NCBI GenBank assembly: GCA_024336345.1
Contig: JANFOG010000013.1
Coordinates: forward strand, 558,001-622,000
DNA length: 64,000 nt
Direction of reading: 5' to 3'
Origin: Mariannaea sp. PMI_226
Lineage: Eukaryota > Ascomycota > Sordariomycetes > Hypocreales > Nectriaceae
The position numbers were made by a program, and so were the translations under genes. Shown in pieces: positions 54,323 through 64,000 of the stretch. A model generated the notes under the pieces. The model was not told the DNA's origin and did not search any database. It was given only the letters and a program-made list of their open reading frames with translations. Within the stretch, counting starts at the first letter, position 1. Every line of letters starts with the position of its first letter.

Positions 54323-56514
54323 AGCGGTCTGCAGTTATATCTAGTAAGAGAAGCTAGCTCTGGGTAATATAGCTAGGTGTTATTATCATGCTAACAGACC
54401 ACACCTACCTACCCGAATATGTCAACTTTTATGGAGTAAGGAGTACTGGACGGACGGTAGAGGTATAGGAGTACCTAAGCTGCAGAAGAAGGCGACTGAG
54501 GTTTAAGGAGTGGCCACCGTATGAACCCTGGGTCCATTCCATAATATTGGATTGCTAAATTTTGATATAAAACGTGTTCGAGAATGCTATTATAGCTAGA
54601 TATGTTTTATTCATCAATTTGTCATTATTCCTTCAAACACTGCGACGTCTTAAAGCTGGGGACGTGAACCACAAAGCCCCCACAGTTTTGGTGGAGCTGC
54701 ATAGAATGGTTGGTCACCTACTCGCCCGTGCAGCTGACCGCCGAACGACGGTGCCTCCCTCTTCTAGCTGTGTAGATATCTGGCCAACGAAAAATAATTA
54801 CCTTAGATCACAACTAATTAGTATAGAATTAGCATAATATTGGCGTCACAAGTCGAGCATCAGAGACTGTTTCCCTGTAGATTCCTCCACCGAATAGTCA
54901 GGAAAAGGTCATTGACCCATAAAAAGCTGAAAAGCTCGGGTAAGATGGACACTAGTGCTATGCCAATTTGTTGACAAGGATGATACGGCATGGAAGGGCT
55001 ACACAAGAGAATATAGTACCTCCCGCATCGCCACACGCTTGAAGACTAACCACGTCAACTTCTGAAAGTAAAATATCTACTTTATCAATTATCAATTACT
55101 GACATTGATTGCATTTCAACTATTTGGCTTCATGGCAGCACGGAGAGCAGTGGCTTACAGGTTTGGTGAGAGTCTACTCAACTCTCCAAAGTTTCTCCAT
55201 TAGTTTCTGATCTCCTTTTATTCCAAAGCATGCTCTTGGCGGAAGATAAAGGTACTAATTGTGAGCTAGTAAGTTACCTACGGGGGTAGGCGCCGGTTGA
55301 GCACATACTGAGACTCCATCATGTAACTTGATCATTACGCCAAGCACAACAGCAACATTGCTAGAGTGATCTTGAGGTACGTCCATTTAGAGAAAGGCCA
55401 CCTGACAAACCAGCGATTTCCAAAGTCAGGACTGCCGGTAATAGGGGCCAAGGTGGTCTGATTACAAAGTTGTCAATCCCTTCACGGTTTACCGCCTTTC
55501 ACACGTAGTCTATCCCGATTGTGGGACAGGCATAATGTTGGTCTTTCTGCCCAAATATGGCAAATCAAGTATGTAGCAGGCTTTCAGCAAGGTATGTCAT
55601 CTCGATATCACGCTTGTCAGCCATCAGTACATGGAAAGAGCTTTGTGGCACCACTTTGAGTCGTGACACAAAGTTATTGATGCTGGGGGGAGGGGGGGGT
55701 GGAGGGATGTTGCTTGGGACGAGCAAAGTTGATGTTCGAATATCACGTTGGCAAGACGTCAATGAAGGGAACCGACTACATGGCTTACGACTGGTCTGTT
55801 GTGCCCTGTGAGACTCGCTACACTACTATGGTACCCCCCTGAAATAATGTTAGTTTGCCACAGCGGCAAAGGCTCCACTACAAGTTCCGCAACAGTATGA
55901 ATCGGCTACTTATCTTATCATTCTTCTAAATATTAGTATTAAATCGCCTATAATTATGAGCAAACCAATGAATTTATTATACTAAACCAAATAAAGAGTA
56001 AACACAGTATTGAATCCAAGTTTAATACTGCCAAAAGACCTTAGGTAGGCCTGTGCTCTAAGTGGCAAACTAACATTATTTTAGGGGGGAACAAAATAGG
56101 GCGGCGTCCAGGGCCACCAGCAGGGCCTTCAAGTTTTATCCCGGCTCTGCATTGTCTGCATCTCCATTGTGGGCCTGTTGCAATAGCCCCGCATCTCCCT
56201 TTTGGGTATATTGCAACAGTCTGCGTGGGCGCGGGATTCCGTGGCGGCAGACGGGCAGGGATCTCCGAACCAGAAACTCACATAGACTGTCCGGGCCAGA
56301 CACGGCAACATAGGTTATACTTTAGTGAGAATATAAAGTCGTCAATTTCCCTCACAAACAAATAGGAACTGACAGGCACACAAAGAACACCCTTTCTGAC
56401 CCGAATTATCCGGCGCCCGCAACACTCGCCTGTGGCTTTTTTTTTTTCTTCCACAAGCGTTATCGAGGGCCTTGACTGGCGTTAGCCCCCAAGAGTAACC
56501 AGGCGTGTGGATTG
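54323..56514. other. Intergenic stretch containing a TIR element
   Basis: Only the inverted-repeat element at 55831-56092 is supported. The ORF at 54574-54837 and the glycine-rich frame at 55557-55811 (G run near 55685) have no domain support. Confidence 0.4.
55831..56092. mobile_element. MITE-like element with 31-bp terminal inverted repeats
   Basis: GTACCCCCCTGAAATAATGT (continuing TAGTTTGCCAC) at 55831-55861 is matched in reverse complement at 56062-56092 with 29 of 31 bases identical. The element is 262 bp long, its interior is AT-rich (many TTA/TAA words near 55930-56000) and it has no ORF, which fits a non-autonomous DNA transposon. If the true ends are the C6/G6 runs, the left flank is TA and the right flank AA, compatible with a mutated TA target duplication of the Tc1/mariner type; that part is inference. 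Confidence 0.75.
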
Positions 56515-56936
56515 ATGCGGTCACCGCACGCAATGGATGCGCCGAGCAGTTGCCTGGAGAGCCTTTGTACAGAGCAAACTGTTATTTGGAGTGCCGACAT
56601 TAGGAATCAAACTCCAGACTCCTGGAGGGCGTGTAATAGCCTTGTCAGAGAAAGACAACTTTGGGTACGCTCACCACTGGAACCAATTGCCAATCCACAA
56701 GTTCCTGGTTCGAGGCGAAAACTTATTGCACTCTGGACCTGTGTAAGTCGCTATCCTTATTGTTCTTACGTGAAACCACTTTACAGAACTGTTACTGACC
56801 AGAACGGAATTTATCATAGTGCGTGTGTGGGAATGCTGGCATGTCCATGAGAACTGATCCCTGCTCCTACTGTTGCGTTGCGAGATGTATGTTTTGTCCC
56901 GTCAGCAAGATCAAAGGTAAAAGCACTGGAATTTGA
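56515..56936 (+). CDS. Small zinc-ribbon-like protein, family 2 copy C
   Basis: Function unknown. Exon 56515-56742, intron 56743-56819 (77 bp, GTAAGT...TCATAG), exon 56820-56936; 114 residues from the first ATG (56533 is an alternative). Exon 1 ends VPGSRRKLIALWTC; exon 2 reads CVCGNAGMSMRTDPCSYC then CVARCMFCPVSKIKG, followed by a short extra tail (KSTGI) because the usual stop is absent. The module has one additional Cys compared with copy A. The N-terminal half shows no likeness to the other copies and no signal peptide, so the upstream boundary is doubtful. The intron position matches the other three copies. Confidence 0.55.
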
Positions 56937-58349
56937 AAATGGCAAGGCTCAAGAGTAGAGATCCCTTGGATAACGTACTGGGATCATGTTCTACAATCTG
57001 TACATATGACACCGCATAAAAAACGGTGTTGGTTACCTTGGTTGTCTATAGGTAGTTAGCTCAGGACATGAGAAACATTCAAGCACTGTAACACCAGAAA
57101 ACGGCTGACTCCCATCCAAGTCAACATCAACGTCAAACCAGTCTCTAGCTGTGTTTCGCGCCAGAGTGGAAATAGAGGCCGACCAATTGCGTTGCGTCCT
57201 GCCCCTCCTTCCCTGCCTCTCTTCACCTTCCCACAGCGTGCAAATTGGAACACTTCGGTTGCCGGGGCACAATAACGCACATCGACATGCAAAAATGTAG
57301 TCAGCTTGTCACGAGCGGTGAGTTGCGGCCCAATGGCTTTTGGGGAGTTCGCGTGATAAGTTCTCGGCAATGCCTTGAGGGCTGAAAATGCACTTTGATG
57401 TCACACCCGTGACACCGGGGCGAGCCGACACTCTCTTTCGTCCGTGGCCTGGTGTGCGCACCCCCCAAGTACCCCTTAAGGGTGCATGAAGAACGACCAG
57501 CCAATCTTGAAGTTCAGGGAGATTCAGGCGAGCAGCTGTACTGAAAAATAGGCACTTCGCAATACACTGCGTTTTTCAGATTTTGACGTGCCCAGTTCTA
57601 TGTATACACCTCCCACAGCACCGAACCAATAGTTCTTTTTTTATTGTGCCCCACACTTTTTTACTATATTTGGCCCATAATCCCAGTCTTCCCTGGCCGC
57701 GAGCGTAAACTTCGACCTTGCCTATTAAGTGGATCAGAAAAGTGTCATACTTTCCACCAAGTACACAGCACGAGATTCTCATCTAGTATTTTACAGCAGC
57801 TATTGTGTACCCTAAATCTGTGGTGATGTGCTGGAAAAGCATACGAAAGCTACTACAACGGAAATTTTAATATTTTTTTTTCCTTTAGAAATATGAGATA
57901 ATGATGACTTAACTGTAAATAATTCCTAAGGAGCCCTCTCAGATACTACTGTGTAATGATCGGGCGGAACTTTTTCGAGCCCACTTCAAGCAAGACTCCA
58001 GCGCACTCCACGGGCTTGAGAGAACGTACCCACCCGACCCAGCCCCCCGTTTTGATCCCCGCGACCCCAGAGTTTGGTCTGTCACTCCATGGTGTTAGAG
58101 GCACGACTAAACGAGAAGAATGCCACCAATGTGTGACGGGGGGGTTAATTATCAGCAAAAGTCTTGATTGAAAAGAATTTATTTCAACAATGCAGACGTA
58201 CTCGAAAGAAAGAGTATGATACACCTTCTGCCTAAGCTACACGCCTTTTGACAACCAAAGGTACTCACCATTATCCTTACTAGTCAGGTATCTTGAGTTT
58301 GCCTTGATCCTAATCATCCTTCAAGTGAAACATTCCCGACGGCAAGGAA
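56937..58349. other. Non-coding stretch
   Basis: No supported gene over 1.4 kb; overlapping ORFs near 57033-57504 and 57946-58224 lack domains. A T run lies near 57872. Confidence 0.4.
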
Positions 58350-60591
58350 TTATGATGAATTTCCCATACTCCCTACTACGTGCGTGTTACCTACCCTTTC
58401 CTCCTCATCCCCAATTCTCTCCAATGCCATCCGACGGTCCAGTTCGATCTCCCATCTTGCACCCTCGGATTGCCTGGGTGATTGGCCCCACCCATTCCCA
58501 TATTTGAGATTGCTGAGTAAGTTGCGGATGCCAGTTCTCCAACTTTCAGGTATTGGGTTTAGGCTGGGCTCAATGTGCCAGTTGAGCGCGAAGAGCCCGC
58601 CACTCAAAAGGAGAAATAATACTAGCTGCGACCCGTATGGGATAATTTGTGCCTGTATAAGTGCTGCCGAAACAACAACTGGTGTCACAGCTTGCATCTA
58701 AGTGATAGTATCAGTAGTGCTGTCCAGTTGGGGGTTCGTCAAGCGTGGCCTCACAAAAGTGATATTTAGAGATTGCGACGCCATAACAGGACCGCTACGA
58801 ACGCCAATAGCAAGTTCCAGCTATCAAAGACATTAGCCTCCTCCATGACATACGGTTTAGCATAGAAGCAATATTATGTGCTGGACGGAAGGGGGTATAG
58901 GCGAGATCGCAGGATCCTGAAAGTTCTCCACCAAAGAATTACAGAAAAATCAGACTCACGTCCTTCCTAAATTGCTCACATTGAGCTTCTAGGTTGACAA
59001 ATCCTTCTTGGATTCCTATCATGCTATTCACTTTGTCGTCGATATTATTTTGCAAAAAAAAGAGTCGTTTAGCGGAGGAAAACTCGTCTATCTTGTTTCT
59101 AAAGTTGTCCCAAGCCTTGGTGATGCCGCTTAGGGTGCGATTGAGCAGTCCTAGCAGGCCCAACGTTCTTCTAAGCCACTCGCGATCGATTTCTATTTGC
59201 CGGAGCGCCTCTCGTGCGGAGTTTTGAGACTCAGGAAGCGTTATGGCTGCCGTGCTAGCGCTGTGTGTCTTCGATTGAGGAGAAGCGTCAGCCAGGAAGA
59301 AGGGACCACACGAGGGCCAAGAAAAATAAAAGGTATCATATAGCTCACGTATTCTGAGATTTTCTCTTGCACTTTTATGTGGATTTGGATCCATTCATGA
59401 TGCCATTGTTCGCAGCGCTCATTTAGAACGGCGAGGAAGAATTCACATGGGTCCTGAGATACTGTTTTCGCTTCCAAGTTGCCGAGCAATGAGGGGTCCC
59501 ATTCTTGTTCCTCGGCGCATTCTTCAGAGCACTCTTCGGAATCTGCTTCGTCATCGTCATAGTATTCGATTGTATCTTCGTTATCTGAAATTTTCTCGTG
59601 AAAATAGTCATCATGAAGATACAGTGACTTCCATACACTCTTTCCGTGTCCATAAACAGCAAATGAGTGCTGAGATTCGTGAAGAGTATAGATGTTCGAA
59701 TCGTCTTTAGAAAGGAATGAAATATCCATAGAGTTCCTCCATGGAGTGTTATCTGTTTTCATCCGGCTATCTTCGGGTGGAGATTTATCTGCATCAGTCG
59801 AATATAGTACGAAAGATGGGATTTGAAACGTAATTGCGAAAGTCAGTCCGCCATTCTGTTCTCGAAACCAAACTTGTCAACGGCCCGAACATGAGGCCTT
59901 ATTCCCGGGGCATTTAATGACAGACTAACCTCAAATTTGAAGGAGAATAACGGTGCATTCTTTTGACCTCTGATATGATTCCAGAATAAAGGTCTGAGAA
60001 CACAAAGGTCCGATTTCTTAGCGTCGTATATTACCACGCTCATAGACTCAGGAGTGGGGTTTGAAATGTGTCTGACCCAGATAAATTAGATCCCTACTAA
60101 CACCGTGAGAAATCAGCACTCTAGTCACTTACAGTCGTCTTATACGAGCATCTGGCTCATTCTTTTCACCGAACCGCTGAAGTTTCTCATCATTAGGTGA
60201 GGTCGCAAATAGAAGAATGGTTGTTTCCCATATTCACCTTGAGTTGAAGGGTCTTATGGGCCTTTTGAGCTGACACGACCCCGTTGTATGTGCGAGCTTG
60301 AAGCCCGTTAGTATCATAAAGCCAGATCCTTGATGCCATAGGACCCCCGAACATCCCTGACTGCAGTTGTTCTAGGGCCTTGGGCAGTTCGATGGCGTAG
60401 AACTCGTCCCAACAATGGGAGCGAATCTTTGGAGAGTGGAGTGGTGTCTCAAGGAACAAGCCTAATGGCGTCTCAGATCTGCCTTGTTCGAGTATTTTCT
60501 GTATCCATGACTCATTTTCACTCTGTAAGTGGTGGCTCGATTGGTCCCAGTCAAAATAAGTCGAATGCTGGCCAGCCCTACGGCTAGACAT
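58350..60591 (-). CDS. CorA-like fungal membrane protein, seven exons
   Basis: Resembles large fungal proteins annotated as CorA-like Mg2+ transporters; ion transport is not shown. Exons (minus): 60591-60238, 60185-60133, 60071-59930, 59855-59349, 59268-58960, 58820-58755, 58697-58350; 592 residues if the first intron (52 bp) is real. Joined exons give continuous text: RIRRL-HISNPTPESMSVVIYD, VLRPLFWNHIRGQKNAPLFS, FKFE-NGGLTFAITFQIPSF, an acidic stretch (about 245-265), a helical region (EYTHSAST...QIEIDREWLRRTL), then LELAIGVRSGPVMASQSLN joined to MQAVTPVVVSAALIQAQIIP and LVLFLLLSGGLFALNW, two hydrophobic segments as expected for CorA ends. The family's GMN loop is not seen; a PYGS turn sits between the hydrophobic segments. 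Odd: the 52-bp segment called intron 1 also reads as protein in another frame (WETTILLFATSPNDEKLQRF), so a frameshift is an alternative. Confidence 0.7.
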
Positions 60592-63558
60592 TATTTCTCA
60601 GGAAAGTTGATCAACTGCATGTTCTGGAAGAGTGAGGATATCATATATCAATACTGCAAGGCAATCAGTCAATGCATGGGCGAAGACTGGAGTTGCAATA
60701 TTCCTTCAATCTTCCTTCCAATCTCCAGCTTCATCGTAAGCTTGGGGATCTTGTTGATAATTATATGGCCGAAAGAGGCAGACAAGGCAATGAGGCCATC
60801 ATCACCCATACCTTCGTCCTGTCCATTCATAGCGATAGGCGGCACAGCCTGGGAGCTGATATACCTGTAAAGGTGCAGTTGGCTCCCTTTGGGCAGCACC
60901 GGAAAGCTCAGGTATCTATAGCTGTCGCTCTTGCACCACCCTGGTTGGGCCACCATCCTCTTTGCCAGGGAATCATCATGCACCTCTTTCTCTGACCGAG
61001 AGTATAAGCCTCAACGCCTAGATGCCTTCAGATAAAGGCTCTTTACCTACCAATCTAAATTCTTCTGTCCTACCTGCGGTTGCAACTGTGTGTGTGCAGC
61101 GATAGGCGGACAAAGCCAGCTTTTCTTTTTCGCCTCACTCTGGGGTCCTCCCCTCCACGTACTTGCGTCCAACAAGGTTGGATACTTGCGTGCACATGAC
61201 GCTGTGCAGAACACATCATCACCTTTCTTATCCAGTCATTTCCGAGAAACTTGTGCGAGCGTTTAGCCGTGTGCTGACCACTTTTTGTACTGTTGGACAT
61301 GGGAAAATGCCTCGCAGCCCAATTCAAAAAGATTCTCTGTAATTCTGATGATGTCTGCCTTCTCGCCAGTCCATATCATCCAGCACTCAGTAAAGTTCTG
61401 TGGGTGTTGCCGAAATAGAACAGTGTAGGTCATATTTCAGATCGTAACAATCCCGACAGATTATGATCTTGAATAGTGAAACAAATGGGGGTGACGTGCA
61501 GGAGGAAGCTGGGTTTGCACTGCAGGTGTATGGATCGGTTGCACGTGGGCAACAGTTAGGGAATAGGGAAAAAACCAGAAAATCGGGCGAGTATTTTGAC
61601 TGATTGCCCCAGGAACCATAGCCCTCTAGTCGCGGATTAGTTGACTGTTTGCCTTCTTGCACAATAATTTCCTCTCATTTGTGATATCCCTCTATTCTCC
61701 TTCCCAACCCGAAATGTCAAGCAACTTGGCAAAATACTCTCCCCATGCGGTATAAAAAAACTAGCTAACCCTTTACTCATGGGTGGTTGACTCGTGTCCT
61801 TTTTCTTCCGTGTGTCACACTGGTAATGTGGATTATACCTCGCTCTGTCCTGTGCAGCATGTGTCAACAGGTCTCACGCGAGGCGGAATCGTGGCAAAAT
61901 TGTGCTTCCTTGTGGTCACGGATGTTAGCGAGATTGGCTGGGCCGATGGGCTAAGCTCAGAAGTACAGGGGATATGAGAAGACGAGAGGTGCAGCTCAAA
62001 ACAAGGTAGATAACTCGATTACGGAGAGTCGCTTTGCCGAGTCCGATAGGAGTGCCAAACCAGAGTCGCAAGATGCCAGCATCAAAATTCACCTAAATGA
62101 ATGCATCCCAACCTTTCCGCTTCGTATCCGGTGCAGACTAATGCTTGCAAGTCAACCATCAAGTTGGACTGGTCACGTCGAGGTCTTCCCTTGTCTGCAT
62201 ATGAAGATGAGAAGACACAAACAGGGGACACGCCTCAAACTCAAGCTGAGGTAGCAAGCCACACTCACACTAGTCCAGGGGAACGTGTGTCTGTGGACTA
62301 CTGGACGCAAGTCAAGCGCCAGGATAAGACTCAAAATGCAATGCCGGCACCGTGATGGCCCAGGACGCTACATATCCAAATATTTCTACCCGCGACACAC
62401 TGCTAGTAACCGTCTCAGGGGCATCAAAGATGCTGAGCTCTGCGCCCGGCAGGGACAGGAGTCAGTCGGAAACATAAGCAAGCGATGGATCCCCAGTCCA
62501 TGCGAATCCTTCCACTGAGCATCAGGTCAGTGTCACTCGGTGAATGGCAGCCAAGGGCCCTTGCAAAATTGATACTTGATTCCCTCAGCTTATTTCGCTC
62601 TGATTTGGGGGCGCAAAACACGAAAACACAGATTGGTTGGAAAACCATTCATACGTCTAATATGCGGAGTAATTATGGGTGACTTGGATGAAGCAAATCC
62701 ATGGGGCTTTGCCAACGAGTCTTTTTGGGACGACTAGGCAATTCTAGGTAAGGGGATTTGGCCCAACCTGGCTGTACTAACAATATGGGAAAAGGGTCTA
62801 GTTTAGCGCCCATTTTGCGCTCGAGAATGGGGCCTGAAGGGGAACCGAAGGCACTGTGATAGCTCACAGTGGAGTATTCAACTATGACGCAAAAAAAAGA
62901 AATTGATAAAACCACCCCTCCCACCTCCCACCCTCTAGGGCACATAAGTTAGACTTGTGAAGAACACATTTAGCTGGTTGGTGTTAGAAAGCTGTACCTG
63001 CTCCTGATTTTATATGTAGACATACTGATATTGAATGAGGACAATCCTATTTCAATATCATATGTTTACTAGCAAATAGGGCGAGAGAGAGTATGATGAA
63101 TGAGGAATATAGTCCTCTGTATGAAAGTAAATTATTTGAAAAAATGAAAAATAAAAGAAAAGGCCAAGATTGAGCGAGATAGATTGCATCCTCTATACGG
63201 AGCGTGACCGTGAATCTATCCCTGATCTAGAAGCCAAGTAAAAGGAAGAATTACACCGTATGTCAATATATAAATAAACGGACAGAGCCACCAAGCTCTC
63301 ACCTAGACACTTTTTAGCACGTTTGAGAGGTACGAACATAATAGGGAAAATTACAGACCGGACAATTAGAAGGATCGGCTTAACATTAGATGTGTGCAGA
63401 TTATAACATTCTCATCTCGTGTCCCGGCCTCGTACACCGTCGAAACTGTCGACAAAATGGTATCAGTCTAGATTAGATGCGATTTAATAGTTGATATCAT
63501 CGATGGCCGTCCCCTCTACTACCCTCCCAAATCTTTTCATATGACCAGCCTCATCTCC
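60592..63558. other. 3-kb stretch without supported genes
   Basis: Plus-strand frames at 60529-60995 include a hydrophobic run (IPSFILPISSF-like, near 60710-60760) but no clear start or splice logic. ORFs at 61387-61662, 61783-61977, 62101-62518 and 62673-62945 show no domains. AT-rich near 63100-63400. Confidence 0.38.
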
Positions 63559-64000
63559 TCACCTCTTTATTTTGCTGACAGGACATAATACGCACCTTGG
63601 AGTCTGACAATAAGAGCAAGGATCAACTCTCATCGACATGCCAGAATTCCCGCAATTACACTACGTTTAATTCTGATTAGCAATGCCATTCCGGGCCTCT
63701 TCCTGCTAGAATTACGCAAGACCTTGCTTACACATGTCCATAGAGCGATCTGCTTCCTTCGCCCTCCATGGGTCGTCCCTTGTCCTCCTCTAGCACTCTG
63801 AACTAGATCATGGGATTCCACATCATTGAAGCCAAGATCGGAATGCCAGGTCCCTACACTTTCGGCAGCTTGATTGTGGAATAACTCAATAGGCCCCACT
63901 CCGGACGCCCTCGATTCCGTCGCGCGTCGCAATGGCATCAAACCCACGAATAGTAAGAGTAGTAGCAGCAGCAGCGGTAACAGGCGGAACGTGCGAGAGT
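63559..64000 (-). CDS. Secreted zinc-ribbon-like protein, family 2 copy D, 5' cut by window
   Basis: Function unknown. Minus strand: exon 1 from beyond the window edge to 63732, intron 63731-63661 (71 bp, GTAAGC...TTAAACGTAG), exon 2 63660-63559. Upstream of the ATG at 63938 the frame stays open to the edge and reads FRLLPLLLLLLLLFVG, a typical signal-peptide core, so the real start lies outside the window. Downstream is a polar segment (GVGPIELFHNQAAESVGTWH), then THGGRRKQIALWTC at the splice junction, and CNCGNSGMSMRVDPCSYC, QTPRCVLCPVSKIKR and stop. It is the best-preserved member and suggests the family enters the secretory pathway. The intron's last ten bases equal those of the copy at 54093. 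Confidence 0.65.

Noticed and set aside
58939..59394. Separate 151-codon gene inside the CorA-like locus
   Set aside because: Its first 42 codons overlap the preceding exon and intron in a different frame; the remainder is exon 5 of the seven-exon model.

Overview
This window looks like chromosomal DNA of a filamentous ascomycete (Pezizomycotina, most likely a sordariomycete, possibly Hypocreales; the order is inferred from general resemblance, not from a search). The evidence is genes split by short introns (about 50-140 bp, GT...CTAAC/CTAAT...AG), a Dicer-like gene of the DCL2 type, a urease accessory protein, and lineage-typical versions of TSR1, UTP7, PTH2 and a 20S proteasome alpha subunit. 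No rRNA, tRNA, CRISPR or bacterial-type features were found.

Layout. (1) 1-20,100 is gene-poor. It holds scattered two-exon small genes, a GRF-zinc-finger protein, simple repeats and much sequence in which I see nothing. (2) 20,119-43,991 is a dense block of conserved housekeeping genes: UreG(+), TSR1(-), UTP7(+), PTH2(-), a nicotinamide-riboside-kinase-like kinase(+), DCL2(-), then after a 4 kb gap an RCC1-repeat protein(+), proteasome alpha-2(-), a RING-CH membrane E3 ligase(+) and a GT34 mannosyltransferase-like protein(+). (3) 44,000-64,000 is again gene-poor and accessory-like: two small cysteine-rich (probably secreted) proteins, four copies of a small zinc-ribbon-like family, a 262-bp element with terminal inverted repeats, short tandem repeats, and one seven-exon CorA-like membrane protein gene.

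How genes relate. TSR1 and UTP7 are both small-subunit ribosome biogenesis factors and share one 320-bp divergent promoter. UreG loads nickel into urease. DCL2 is the RNA-silencing/antiviral nuclease and lies convergent with the NRK-like kinase gene. RCC1-like/PRE8 form a second convergent pair.

The most unusual content is two apparently undescribed paralogue families that flank the conserved block. Family 1 (left flank; 825-1148, 3307-3616, 14802-15073, and a decayed copy at 10163-10430) encodes 66-83-residue proteins. They share one phase-2 intron after a conserved Lys, exactly 9 residues from that Lys to an Arg-Tyr, and 23 residues from Arg-Tyr to a Ser-Thr, without gaps, in all three intact copies. 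Family 2 (right flank; 49649, 54093, 56515 and 63559) ends in a conserved RRKQxALWTC / CxCGxxGMSMRVDPC / C-P-V-S-K-I/V module, split by an intron right after the ALWTC cysteine. All gene models were read by eye from splice signals and protein likeness; none was checked by transcripts or database search.
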